64,000 nucleotides of DNA, from positions 62,001-126,000 of the forward strand of contig NZ_FTMY01000002.1 in the NCBI RefSeq assembly GCF_900156165.1, written 5' to 3'. Both the position numbers and the translations under genes were made by a program. This document shows positions 54,757-63,330 of this stretch, in pieces. Source of the DNA: Pseudacidovorax sp. RU35E (lineage in GTDB: Bacteria > Pseudomonadota > Gammaproteobacteria > Burkholderiales > Burkholderiaceae_C). The notes below the pieces were generated by a model. That model had not been told where the DNA came from, made no database searches, and was given only the letters and a program-made list of their open reading frames with translations. Position 1 is the stretch's first letter, and each line of letters opens with the position of its first letter.

Positions 54757-57700
54757 TCAAGGCGGAAGTATTGGATATGCGGTAGCGATCCCGTTTGGGC
54801 CTCTGACCACTCTCGCTTTTGTCGTCGTGACAGGGCATCCACCGCCAGCTCTGTACCCCTCGCCAATAGCCCGTCCCATATCGATGGTCTCCGCGTTGGT
54901 GCCGTTTCTGTCCATTGCCTGCGTCGCCCGCTGAATAGCGTCCAACTGATCGACGTTGCTCAGGAACCGAGTCGAGTTGATTGGTCTTGGTCTTCTCGGG
55001 CACGGATTGTCAGGCGGGATGCCGGTGGTCGCCCGGTGCTCCTGTTGCGGCATGGTCGTATGCGCACCATGCCGCGAATACGCATGACCACCTGAAGCGG
55101 CCTGCTGATCTTGCAGGATTTGTCCGGCCCTGCGATTGGCTCGATTGCCAGCGAGGCCAAGCGGGTCGATCCACTCCAGGGTGTTCGGCGCGTACTGATG
55201 CAGGTTCAACCCACCCAACAGCCCAATCGGATCCTTGCTTACGAACCTTCCGGAGTGCGGGTCATAGTACCGATGGCGGTTGTAGTGCAGCCCCGACTCT
55301 TCGTCAAAGTACTGCCCCTGGAATCGGATCGGGTTGTGCAGCCCCGCCTTGCGCGCGGCCTCCTGGATCGTGATGCGGGCCTGGCCCCAGGCCCGGTAGT
55401 TTGCCTCCCAGGCGATCTCGCCCTGCTCATCGGTCAGGGCCTGGGGCGTGCCCAGGTGGTCGCACTGGTAGAAGTGCAGCCGCGTCAGCGGCGCCAATAG
55501 TTCGCCTTTGTCGTCCAGCCCCGGATGCCAACTGCCGTTGTACAGCGGATCCCGGTCCATGTCGTAGCCGTCGGCGCCCTCGTACTCGCGTGCCACGTCC
55601 TTTGGCCGTTGCAGCATGCACGCAAGCATCTCCACCCGGGTGGTGGCCTGCAGCAGCGGCACGAAGCTATTGGGCTCGTGCACGTAGTGCAGGGTCTGCT
55701 GGCGCACGTAGTCCGTCTCCCAGGCGAGCTGGTCACCATCCCAGCCGTAGACCACGCCGCCCAGACCTTCCTCCTTGGCCCGCCGCGCATATTCGCTGGC
55801 CCCGTAGCGGCTACCGGCGTCCGGCGGCACGTGCACGATGGGCTCGCTGAACTTGCCGATGCGTCGGCCCAAAGGGTCGTACCAGTAGCGCGTGCGCACG
55901 CTGCCGTTGCGGATCACCTCTTCGAGTTCGTTGGCGGCGTTCCAGTTGAACTGGGTGAGCTCGCCGTTGTGGCGTCGGCGGATCAGGTTGCCGCGTGCAT
56001 CCCAGTCGTAGTGCGTGCCGGCGTAGTCCTTCAGGAGGTTGTCCAGGATGGGCGGCAGGCGTCGGGCAGCGGCTTCGGGGTCCAGGCCCGCGCCCGAGCT
56101 CGGGGTGGTGCTCAGGCGCAGGCCCTCGTCCTCGGGCTGGGGTGGCAGGTCCAGCATGTTGCTGGCCGGATCGAAGGCAAATATTTCCTGGCCCAGGCGG
56201 CTGTGGGCCTGCAGCAGGCGGCCCACGGGGTCGTAGCGGTAGCTGAGGCTGCCGCGCAGGCTGTCGGCGATGCCAATGAGCTGGCCGGCGGCGTCGTAGG
56301 TGTAGCGGCGCTGCAGGTTCAGTGGGCTGGCCGCGCGGTCTTCGCTGGCCAGCGGCAGCCGCTGCAGGCTGCCCGGACGCTGAGCCAGGCGCTCGGCGCG
56401 CCCGAGCAGTTGCGCCTTCAGGCGCCCGGCTGCGTCGTACTGGCGCTGCTCGGTGATGCGGTTGGCCTGGGTGCGGCTGGTTTCCCGGTGCAGGTCGTCG
56501 CGCTCGATCTGCAGCACCTCCAGCTCGTCGAGCATCAGTCCGTGCACATGGCCGCTGCCGTAGGTGAGCCAGCTGAGGCTGTGGCCGTCCGGGCGGGTGG
56601 TGTGGGTTCTGTGGCCCAGCTCGTCGTAGCGGTGGCGCCAGACGGCCGTGCGTGGCTGCGCCAGGGGCTCGCCGCGGGCGTTCAGCCGGTAGTGCTGGTG
56701 CTCGGCCTGCACGTTGCCCACCGGGTCGTGGAACCACTGCAGGTGGATGCCGGCATTGCGCGCGTCCACCAGCCGGCCGTTGCCGTCGTAGGCGTAGCGG
56801 GCTTCGCGCACGCTCTCCGGCGTCTGCTGCAAAGGCTGGCCGTCCAGGGCGCGGCCGGTGCGTGGATCCCGCGGCACGGCCCACAGGCTGGCGCGCCGCC
56901 AGGTGAGGCGGCCCAGGGGATCGAAGCCCAGTTCGGTGCGCGCATCGGCCTCGCGCACCCACGCCAGGATGCCGCTGGCGCTGTCGTAGCCGTATTCGGT
57001 GACGGCTTTGTCGAAGTGCTCTTCGGCCAAGAGCCGACCCAGGCGGTCGTAGCCGAAGCGGTGGACACGCTCGTTCTCGTTGCGCAGGGCTACCAGCCGG
57101 CCCAGGCGGTCCCAGCTGTAGCCCAGGCGCTGGCCGGCGGCGTCGGTGCGCTGGGCGATCAGTCCGGCCGGGCCGTAGTCGTAGCGCGTCTCGCGCTGCA
57201 GGGCGTCTCGGTGCAGCAGCAGCCGGCCTTCGGCGTCGTGCTCGTAGTGCTCGCGCGTGTTGTCGGGCAGCACGACCTGGGCGAGCTGGCCGCGCGCGTA
57301 GACGTAGCGGGTGGTTTCACCAGCGGCGTTGCGTGCCTGCACCAGGCGCCCGCGCGCGTCGTAGGCCCAGGTGCTGGTCTTGCCCGAGCAGTCGGTGTAG
57401 CGGATCAGTTGGCCGGCGCTGTCGTAGGCGAGGGTCTTCTTGCCGCCCTTGGCGTCGGTGATTTCCACCGGCAGGCCCTGCTCGTTCCATGCGTAGCGGG
57501 TGATGTGGCCCAGCGGGTCGGTTTCTTCCACGAGGTGGCTGCCGTCGTAGGCGCGCTGCCAGGCGTGGCCTTCGGCGTCGCGGATGCCGGTGAGGTTGTC
57601 CTGCGCGTCGTAGGCGAAGTGCACGGTGCTGCCGTCGGCGCGGCTGTGGCGCACGAGGTTGCCGCGGGCGTCGTAGGCGTAGTCGTCGCGGCTGCCGTCG

Positions 57701-59877
57701 GCGTGCAGGTGGCGGGTGATGTTGGCCTGCGCGTCGCGGAAGAACCATTCCTGGTGGCGGTAGGCGAGGCCGTCGGCGCCTTGCACTTCGGGGTGCACGA
57801 CGCGGTAGACGTAGCCGCGGATGTCGAAGTAGTACTCGCGCGCCTGGCCCAGGGCGTCGACGACGGTGGCCAGGCGGATGTGGCGGTTCCACACGATGGT
57901 GGTGTCGAAGCTGCCGTCGTCGGCGTGTTCGCGCCAGGCCTTGGCGCGGGCGCTGTTGGCGGGGGTGAGGGCGTGCGCGAAGCCGTCTTCGTGCATCCAG
58001 TGCAGGTGGATGCCGCGGCCGGTGCGGTCGCGGTAGTGGCGCAGCAGGTGGGTGCTGGGTGCGTCGGCTTGTGCCGATGCAGGCAGGTAGGCATAGGTCC
58101 AGCTGTGCTGGTCTTCGTCCTGGGCGGCCACGAGGTCGCTGCTGCCGTCGGTCTGATCGGCATAGGTGTAGGCCGCGAGCTGGCGCACGGCCTGGCTGTC
58201 CTGCACCAGCCACAGGCTCTGGATGCGGCCCTGGGCGTCGATGGCGGTGCACACGTGGGTGTCGCCGCTGGTGATGTCAGAGAGCTGGCCGCCCGCGTGG
58301 CGGTAGGCCAGTTCGGTGAGGTGGCCCTCGCGGGTGCGCTGGCTTGTGAGGCGGTAGTGCACGGCGCGGCCGCGGGTGTGGGGCTGGCCGTGGCGCAGGA
58401 ACTGGGGGGCGAGTTCGAAGGTCTCGACGAAGTCGCGACCGTGGCTCAGGACGAGCAGGCCGTCGTTGCCGCGGGCGAGGGTGAGGTCCTCGATAGGGTC
58501 GTGGTGGCTCTGGCCGATGGCGCTGCCGGGCACTTCGCCGGGGCCGGCGAGGGCAGGGAAGGCGTGTTCGCGGCCGTCGGCGGCCAGGTAGCGCAGGCTG
58601 CCGTCGGCGGCTTGCTCGATGCGGGTGGTGTACGGCGTGGTCCAGCGGGCGCCCAGGTAGGCGGGGGACGTGGTCTTGCTCGCGGATTCCTGCGGGTGGT
58701 CGTAGGCACCCAGGCGCGAGTAGTAGGTGCGGCTCCACACGATGGGCATGTGACCGGGCAGGGCGAAGTCGGTGTGCACCAGGGTCTCGCTGCCAGTGGC
58801 GAAGCTCAGCGCGTGGGGGGTGCTGCCCTGCGCGGCCGGGGCTCGGCCGCCGCCAGTGGTCTTGCAGCAGTTGGGGTCCTGCTTGACAGGCGCCTGGTTG
58901 CCGGTGACCTCCAGAGCGCCGTCGCCGCGCTTCTTGTGGCTCTTGGCGACGGTCTTGTCGTTCACCATGGGGGCGCTGCGTGACTTGTGCTTGGTCAGGT
59001 AGCGCACCACAGCCTGCTTGAGCCGTGCCAGCAGCCAGGCGATGGACTTCTGCGTCTGGGCACTGGCCTGGGCCTTGATCCGGGCCTTGACCTGCTGCCC
59101 GATCACGCTGAGCAGATCTGCGTTTCGCAGCAGCAGCCTGTCGGCGCCGCTGGCATGCATGGCCGCGCCGACGCTTCGGTTGACCGCTGTCTTGGCGCCG
59201 GCCTTGAGCGCACCCCAGGCGGCCGCAAAGACGTTGAGGTACTTCGACGTGGGGTCGTGCCTGGGCTTCTCGGCCGGCACGGTCTTGAACACTTCGCCGG
59301 CGGCGATGCGCCGCAGCCCGTTGCTCCAGCCCTGGATCAGCGCCTCGCCCTTGTGCGCGCACTCGTCTAGCATGCCCGACAGCTTGGCGATGGCCTGGTC
59401 GATGTAGCCGTCGATTTCGCCAGCGATGCGCGCGTTGAGGTGGTCGATGAGCAGGCTGACGATGGCATCGCCCAGGCCGCTGGCCGCATGCTTGAGCTCC
59501 TGGCGCACCAGGTGCAGCGTGGGCCGCAGGCTCATGCGGGCCGCGGCCATCGATGGCGGCAGCGGAATGATGCCGATGAGGTTGATACCCAGGCTGACCC
59601 AGTTGAAGAAGGTCTCGATCTCGTCGGCCGTCTTGTCGCGCACGAGGTGCACGATGTCGCACAGCACGTCGATCACCGCCATGATGTTGCCGATGATCGG
59701 CAACGAGCCGGCGACGTTCTTGAGCACTTCCAGCGTGACATAGCCGCCGCTGATGTCACGCAGCCACTGGTCGACCACCTGCGCGCCCCGGCCCACGTCC
59801 TCCATGGCCACTTGGCCCAGCGGCACGACGGCGCTCACGCGCTCGGCCGCCTTGCGCTCGATCTCTTGAGGCGTCAT
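54757..59877 (-). CDS. Rhs-family type VI secretion effector with C-terminal toxin tip
   Basis: Polymorphic toxin of 1,706 residues. The start MTPQEIERK follows the VgrG gene by 98 bases. The N-terminal 350 residues hold two hydrophobic segments (about 56-80, SLPIIGNIMAVIDVLCDIV, and 92-110, GINLIGIIPLPPSM), then a DUF6531-like entry (PGHMPIVWSRTYYSRLG, near 365). YD repeats fill about 480-1450 (for example YDAQDNLTGIRDAEGHAW). The core closes with NTLEWIDPLGLA (PxxxxDPxGL) near 1575. The 131-residue tip includes GHAYSRHGAHTTMPQQEHRA, STRFLSNVDQLDAI and GPNGIATAYPILPP, a pattern that suggests an RNase of the BECR type (inference). No PAAR motif is seen. Confidence 0.9.
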   Translation of the reverse strand: MTPQEIERKAAERVSAVVPLGQVAMEDVGRGAQVVDQWLRDISGGYVTLEVLKNVAGSLPIIGNIMAVIDVLCDIVHLVRDKTADEIETFFNWVSLGINLIGIIPLPPSMAAARMSLRPTLHLVRQELKHAASGLGDAIVSLLIDHLNARIAGEIDGYIDQAIAKLSGMLDECAHKGEALIQGWSNGLRRIAAGEVFKTVPAEKPRHDPTSKYLNVFAAAWGALKAGAKTAVNRSVGAAMHASGADRLLLRNADLLSVIGQQVKARIKAQASAQTQKSIAWLLARLKQAVVRYLTKHKSRSAPMVNDKTVAKSHKKRGDGALEVTGNQAPVKQDPNCCKTTGGGRAPAAQGSTPHALSFATGSETLVHTDFALPGHMPIVWSRTYYSRLGAYDHPQESASKTTSPAYLGARWTTPYTTRIEQAADGSLRYLAADGREHAFPALAGPGEVPGSAIGQSHHDPIEDLTLARGNDGLLVLSHGRDFVETFELAPQFLRHGQPHTRGRAVHYRLTSQRTREGHLTELAYRHAGGQLSDITSGDTHVCTAIDAQGRIQSLWLVQDSQAVRQLAAYTYADQTDGSSDLVAAQDEDQHSWTYAYLPASAQADAPSTHLLRHYRDRTGRGIHLHWMHEDGFAHALTPANSARAKAWREHADDGSFDTTIVWNRHIRLATVVDALGQAREYYFDIRGYVYRVVHPEVQGADGLAYRHQEWFFRDAQANITRHLHADGSRDDYAYDARGNLVRHSRADGSTVHFAYDAQDNLTGIRDAEGHAWQRAYDGSHLVEETDPLGHITRYAWNEQGLPVEITDAKGGKKTLAYDSAGQLIRYTDCSGKTSTWAYDARGRLVQARNAAGETTRYVYARGQLAQVVLPDNTREHYEHDAEGRLLLHRDALQRETRYDYGPAGLIAQRTDAAGQRLGYSWDRLGRLVALRNENERVHRFGYDRLGRLLAEEHFDKAVTEYGYDSASGILAWVREADARTELGFDPLGRLTWRRASLWAVPRDPRTGRALDGQPLQQTPESVREARYAYDGNGRLVDARNAGIHLQWFHDPVGNVQAEHQHYRLNARGEPLAQPRTAVWRHRYDELGHRTHTTRPDGHSLSWLTYGSGHVHGLMLDELEVLQIERDDLHRETSRTQANRITEQRQYDAAGRLKAQLLGRAERLAQRPGSLQRLPLASEDRAASPLNLQRRYTYDAAGQLIGIADSLRGSLSYRYDPVGRLLQAHSRLGQEIFAFDPASNMLDLPPQPEDEGLRLSTTPSSGAGLDPEAAARRLPPILDNLLKDYAGTHYDWDARGNLIRRRHNGELTQFNWNAANELEEVIRNGSVRTRYWYDPLGRRIGKFSEPIVHVPPDAGSRYGASEYARRAKEEGLGGVVYGWDGDQLAWETDYVRQQTLHYVHEPNSFVPLLQATTRVEMLACMLQRPKDVAREYEGADGYDMDRDPLYNGSWHPGLDDKGELLAPLTRLHFYQCDHLGTPQALTDEQGEIAWEANYRAWGQARITIQEAARKAGLHNPIRFQGQYFDEESGLHYNRHRYYDPHSGRFVSKDPIGLLGGLNLHQYAPNTLEWIDPLGLAGNRANRRAGQILQDQQAASGGHAYSRHGAHTTMPQQEHRATTGIPPDNPCPRRPRPINSTRFLSNVDQLDAIQRATQAMDRNGTNAETIDMGRAIGEGYRAGGGCPVTTTKARVVRGPNGIATAYPILPP

Positions 59878-59975
59878 GACTCGGAAACTCCCTTGGGCGT
59901 CGTGGCCCGCTTCTTTTGTTGGAACGAGACGAGGTGCACGGGCGCCTTCTCCGGGCGCCAGCGCAGCTTTGCGTG

Positions 59976-62900
59976 TCAGTGGACGGCTGGGGCCCGCGAG
60001 AGGCCAGGCGGCAACATGGCCAAGGCCGGGGTGCCGGCGGTCATGGCCGTTAGTACACCGGCAGAGGCGGCCCCGATGTCGGGGCCGAAGACGCCCGCGG
60101 CGAGGGCGCCGGCTTGCGTGGCGGCGCTTCGGGATGTGGGGCTTGCGATGAACCTGCCGGCCGTGCCCGAAGGCGCTGCGGCCGGCTTGCCGCCAGGCGT
60201 GGACGACAGCGCCCGACCGGCGGGAATTGCCGCGGCCTGCTTCAGGAGTCCGCTTGCCAAATCGCTGGCGGCCGGCTCGGGCTGGGTGCCAAGTGCCTTG
60301 GCCTGCGCTTCCAGCAGTTCGGGCCATGTGGGCTTGCCGAAGTAGCTGCCTGCCGCCCAGGTGTCGCTCGGGTCCTTGCCGAAGCTCACCCGTGTGCCAC
60401 CCGGCGCCAGCCCGGAGACGGCCGCGAAGCCATTGCCGTCCAGCGTGCCCTTGCGGACCTGGCCCAGCACGTCGACGACCTCATAGCTCGCCCCCCGCAA
60501 GCCCCGGCCCTGGGCGTACTGGTGGGTGAGTTCCAACTGGCCCTTGCCGGGCTTGTTGCCTTCGGGCAGCGACGGATTGCCCTGCTGGCTGGGGCCCACC
60601 ATCGAATGGCTGGCGGCATGGCGCACGTCCGCGCCGCTGGTGCCGCTGTCGATCAGGCCGCTCTTGTACTGCGCGTAGCTGCCGCCGCCCTTGATGTTGA
60701 GCTGGGTCTTGGCCTCAATGTTGACCCGGTCGGCCTTGATCGTGATCTCGTCCTTGGCCGCCATGTGCAGGCAGGCCATCAGCGCCTGGATCTCGATGTC
60801 CGCCTGGGCGGCCACCACCTGGATGCCCTTCTGCGCTGCCAGGAGCTTAATGGCCTGCAGCGCCACGGCCAGCAGGCTGTCGCCGCTCACCACGCTGGTG
60901 TGCTTGCCGCTGGTGATGGCCGTGTGCTCGGCGCTGGCCAGGTGCGTGCCATGCTGGCTGGTGGCATGAATGCCTGCTGGCGACGCCAGCAGCAGGTGCG
61001 GCTCGGCCAGTTCAGGAAACTCGCCCATGGCGGGGTTGCCCGGTCCGCTGCCACGGATGGCCTCGTTGTGCGCGCGCAGGGCGTCGGCGACGTCGTCCTG
61101 GTCCCCCGCCTGTTGGCCCTTGTTCTTCTGGGCGATGTCGGCGCCGCTCTGGTGCAGGTCGTGGGCCTGTGCCAGCCGCTCGACGGTCTCGCCCATGTCC
61201 TTGATGTGCGCCTTGGCAGCGGTCCGGGACTCGGTGGTGATCAGCATGCCGCCGCCCGCGCGAACGGCTGCGGGGCCATCGGTGCGCAGCTCCAGGCCCT
61301 CGCCGCGCGGGTCCTTGCGGCCCTTGTTGTCCTCGATGCGGGTGATGCGGCCCAGGCTGAGGCTGGAATGCTGGTGGTCGCTCTTGAGCTGGGCCTGGAT
61401 CTGGCCGGCAGTGTCGTCCATCACGAGGTGGTTACTTCGCCCGGCCGCGCTGTTGCCACCGCCCTGGGTCAGCTCACGACTGCGAAAGCCCGACAGCGCG
61501 GATTGGTCCGGCAGATGCCACGGCGGCAGATTGAGCTGGTTGTGCACCCGTGCCGTGCAGATCGGCAGATCGGGATCGCCGCCGAGGAAGTCGACGATGA
61601 CCTCCTGTCCGATGCGCGGGAGGTGCACGCCACCTAATTGATTGCCCGCCCACTGGCTGGACACGCGCAGCCAGCAGCTGCTGTGCTGGTCGTTCCCGCC
61701 TTGCCGGTCCCACGGGAACTGCACCTTGATGCGGCCGAATTCGTCGGTCCAGAGTTCCTGGCCTTCGGGGCCCACCACCAGCGCTGTCTGGGGACCGTGG
61801 GTATGGGGCTTGAGGCGCGTGTGATCCGGGCGAAGCTGTTCGGCCGTGGGGTGGACGAGCAGGTCGACCCGAACCCGCCAGTGCTGCTGGCGGTGAGGTG
61901 CGGCGCCTGCGGCCTGGCTGTCCTGGCCGGTGTCCTCGATCAGCAGCGTCGTGGCCAGGATCAGGTATTCGACATTGGCGGCTTCGCGCGGATGGCGCTG
62001 CAGCGAGAAGGTGAAACCGGGCACCATGCCGCGCAGGTTGCCGCTGGCCTGCGCGCGTGCGCCTGCGGTGCGCAGCTGCTGCATGCGCAGGCGCGCCAGC
62101 AGCTCGCCTTCGGCCCGCGGGTCATTGGGCGCGGCGGTGCCCGCCTGGGGCTGGGCGTAGTGGCTGCCGGCCAGCGATGCATGCCAGGCATAGACCTCGG
62201 CGTCGGCCTGGCCGGTGGGCCGCGGGTCGCGGCGTGTGGCCTCGAGCTTGGCACGGGGCCGGGTGTAGTCGTAGTCGCGGCTGGTGTAGCGGCCGCTGGC
62301 GATGCGGCTGGCGGGCACGAAGGCGTGGATGTATTCGGCGTCCACCTTCCAGCCCGGCGGGTGATATTCGACGTGGCGGTAGGCCTCGCTGGGATTGGGC
62401 AGGAAGGCGCCCAGGTGGTCGCTGAGCACCAGGCGGTGCGCGCCGGCGTCGTGCTCGAAGTGATAGCTGATCCCCCATTCCTGGCACAGGCGCTCGAAGA
62501 AGGCGAAGTCGCTTTCGTTGAACTGCGTCTGGTAGTCGCGGATCGGCAGGGGCTCGATCAGGCGTTTGTCGACCGGGAAGGGATAGTCGGCCAGCACCGC
62601 GTCGAGCACCTGCACCGGCGTCTGGTTCTGAAAGATGCGGCAATCGCTGTTGAGCGTGGCCAGGTGCAGCCAGGGCTTCAGTCTGAGGCGGTACTGCAGG
62701 TGGCGGCCTTCCTCGCCCAGCAGCTCGGCCTCGGTGATCAGGGCATTGATCTGCCGCACGCCCGCACCGATGCGGTCGGTGGCGCTGCCCACCGCGCCGG
62801 CGACGAAATAGCCGGCGCCGTCCAGGTCGATCTCGCAGTGGATCTCGCGCCCGACGAAGTCGTCCAGCTCGATGTTGGCGCAGGCATCGGCCAGGGCGCC

Positions 62901-63059
62901 GGGCGTGAGACTGTCGGGCGTCTCCAGGATCAGCGAATAGTCGAAGAGGGCGTTGACACCTTCCTGCCCGCTGAGCCGGACGGGGTGCAGCAAGGGTGTT
63001 CCGGCAAAGACGGGCAGGGCGGGTGAGCTCACCCGCAGCGTGTGTGACAGCGTGGACAT
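59976..63059 (-). CDS. vgrG: VgrG spike protein of the type VI secretion system
   Basis: Trimeric spike of 1,027 residues. The gp27/gp44-like base is residues about 1-370, with RIFQNQTPVQVLDAVLADYP. The gp5-type OB region is around 430-450 (WTDEFGRIKVQFPWDRQGG), followed by SSCWLRVSSQWAGNQLGG. A DUF2345-type region lies about 660-810 (LLASPAGIHATSQHGTHLA) and a transthyretin-like adaptor at about 855-890 (KGTLDGNGFAAVSGLAPGG). The last 100 residues are Ala/Pro/Gly-rich. These C-terminal parts probably dock the Rhs cargo encoded immediately downstream. The start MSTLSHTLRV fits the family. Confidence 0.93.
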   Translation of the reverse strand: MSTLSHTLRVSSPALPVFAGTPLLHPVRLSGQEGVNALFDYSLILETPDSLTPGALADACANIELDDFVGREIHCEIDLDGAGYFVAGAVGSATDRIGAGVRQINALITEAELLGEEGRHLQYRLRLKPWLHLATLNSDCRIFQNQTPVQVLDAVLADYPFPVDKRLIEPLPIRDYQTQFNESDFAFFERLCQEWGISYHFEHDAGAHRLVLSDHLGAFLPNPSEAYRHVEYHPPGWKVDAEYIHAFVPASRIASGRYTSRDYDYTRPRAKLEATRRDPRPTGQADAEVYAWHASLAGSHYAQPQAGTAAPNDPRAEGELLARLRMQQLRTAGARAQASGNLRGMVPGFTFSLQRHPREAANVEYLILATTLLIEDTGQDSQAAGAAPHRQQHWRVRVDLLVHPTAEQLRPDHTRLKPHTHGPQTALVVGPEGQELWTDEFGRIKVQFPWDRQGGNDQHSSCWLRVSSQWAGNQLGGVHLPRIGQEVIVDFLGGDPDLPICTARVHNQLNLPPWHLPDQSALSGFRSRELTQGGGNSAAGRSNHLVMDDTAGQIQAQLKSDHQHSSLSLGRITRIEDNKGRKDPRGEGLELRTDGPAAVRAGGGMLITTESRTAAKAHIKDMGETVERLAQAHDLHQSGADIAQKNKGQQAGDQDDVADALRAHNEAIRGSGPGNPAMGEFPELAEPHLLLASPAGIHATSQHGTHLASAEHTAITSGKHTSVVSGDSLLAVALQAIKLLAAQKGIQVVAAQADIEIQALMACLHMAAKDEITIKADRVNIEAKTQLNIKGGGSYAQYKSGLIDSGTSGADVRHAASHSMVGPSQQGNPSLPEGNKPGKGQLELTHQYAQGRGLRGASYEVVDVLGQVRKGTLDGNGFAAVSGLAPGGTRVSFGKDPSDTWAAGSYFGKPTWPELLEAQAKALGTQPEPAASDLASGLLKQAAAIPAGRALSSTPGGKPAAAPSGTAGRFIASPTSRSAATQAGALAAGVFGPDIGAASAGVLTAMTAGTPALAMLPPGLSRAPAVH

Positions 63060-63284
63060 GGAAACCTCCCTGGTTTCGCGTCGGCTGCCTTCTGGTTCGA
63101 GGCGGCTCGGCGCGGGCGGGAGGTTAGCGGCGACTCGTCCGGCGCAGCGCGCAGGGCGCCCGTCGCGCTTCATTCAATCGCGTATGCCGTGGATTTGTGC
63201 TCGCTGCGGCCAGCCAGGGCGCCTCGGCGAAAAAAGTCCTGCAATGCGTCACCAACGTTTCCGCAATCCGGCCAAAGGGTTAAA

Positions 63285-63302
63285 GTATGGATATCCATAC
63301 AG
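63285..63302. promoter_or_regulatory. SOS/LexA-like box upstream of imuA
   Basis: The core GTATGGATATCCATAC (63285-63300) is a perfect palindrome, extended rightwards by AG. The 16-mer at 63287-63302 agrees at 12 of 16 positions with the LexA box CTGTATATATATACAG, including the full right half ACAG. It lies 28 bases before the imuA start. imuA genes are commonly LexA-controlled. Confidence 0.6.
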
Positions 63303-63330
63303 TATTCATCGCACATTCAACCGATTTGCC

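Noticed and set aside
55525-58983. 1,152-codon plus-strand frame
   Set aside because: Antisense to the YD-repeat region of the Rhs gene; the repeated coding sequence creates long mirror frames.
63239-63258. Possible sigma-54 promoter for vgrG on the minus strand (TGGTGACGCATTGCA)
   Set aside because: The spacing between GG and GC is one base short and the -24 half is weak.
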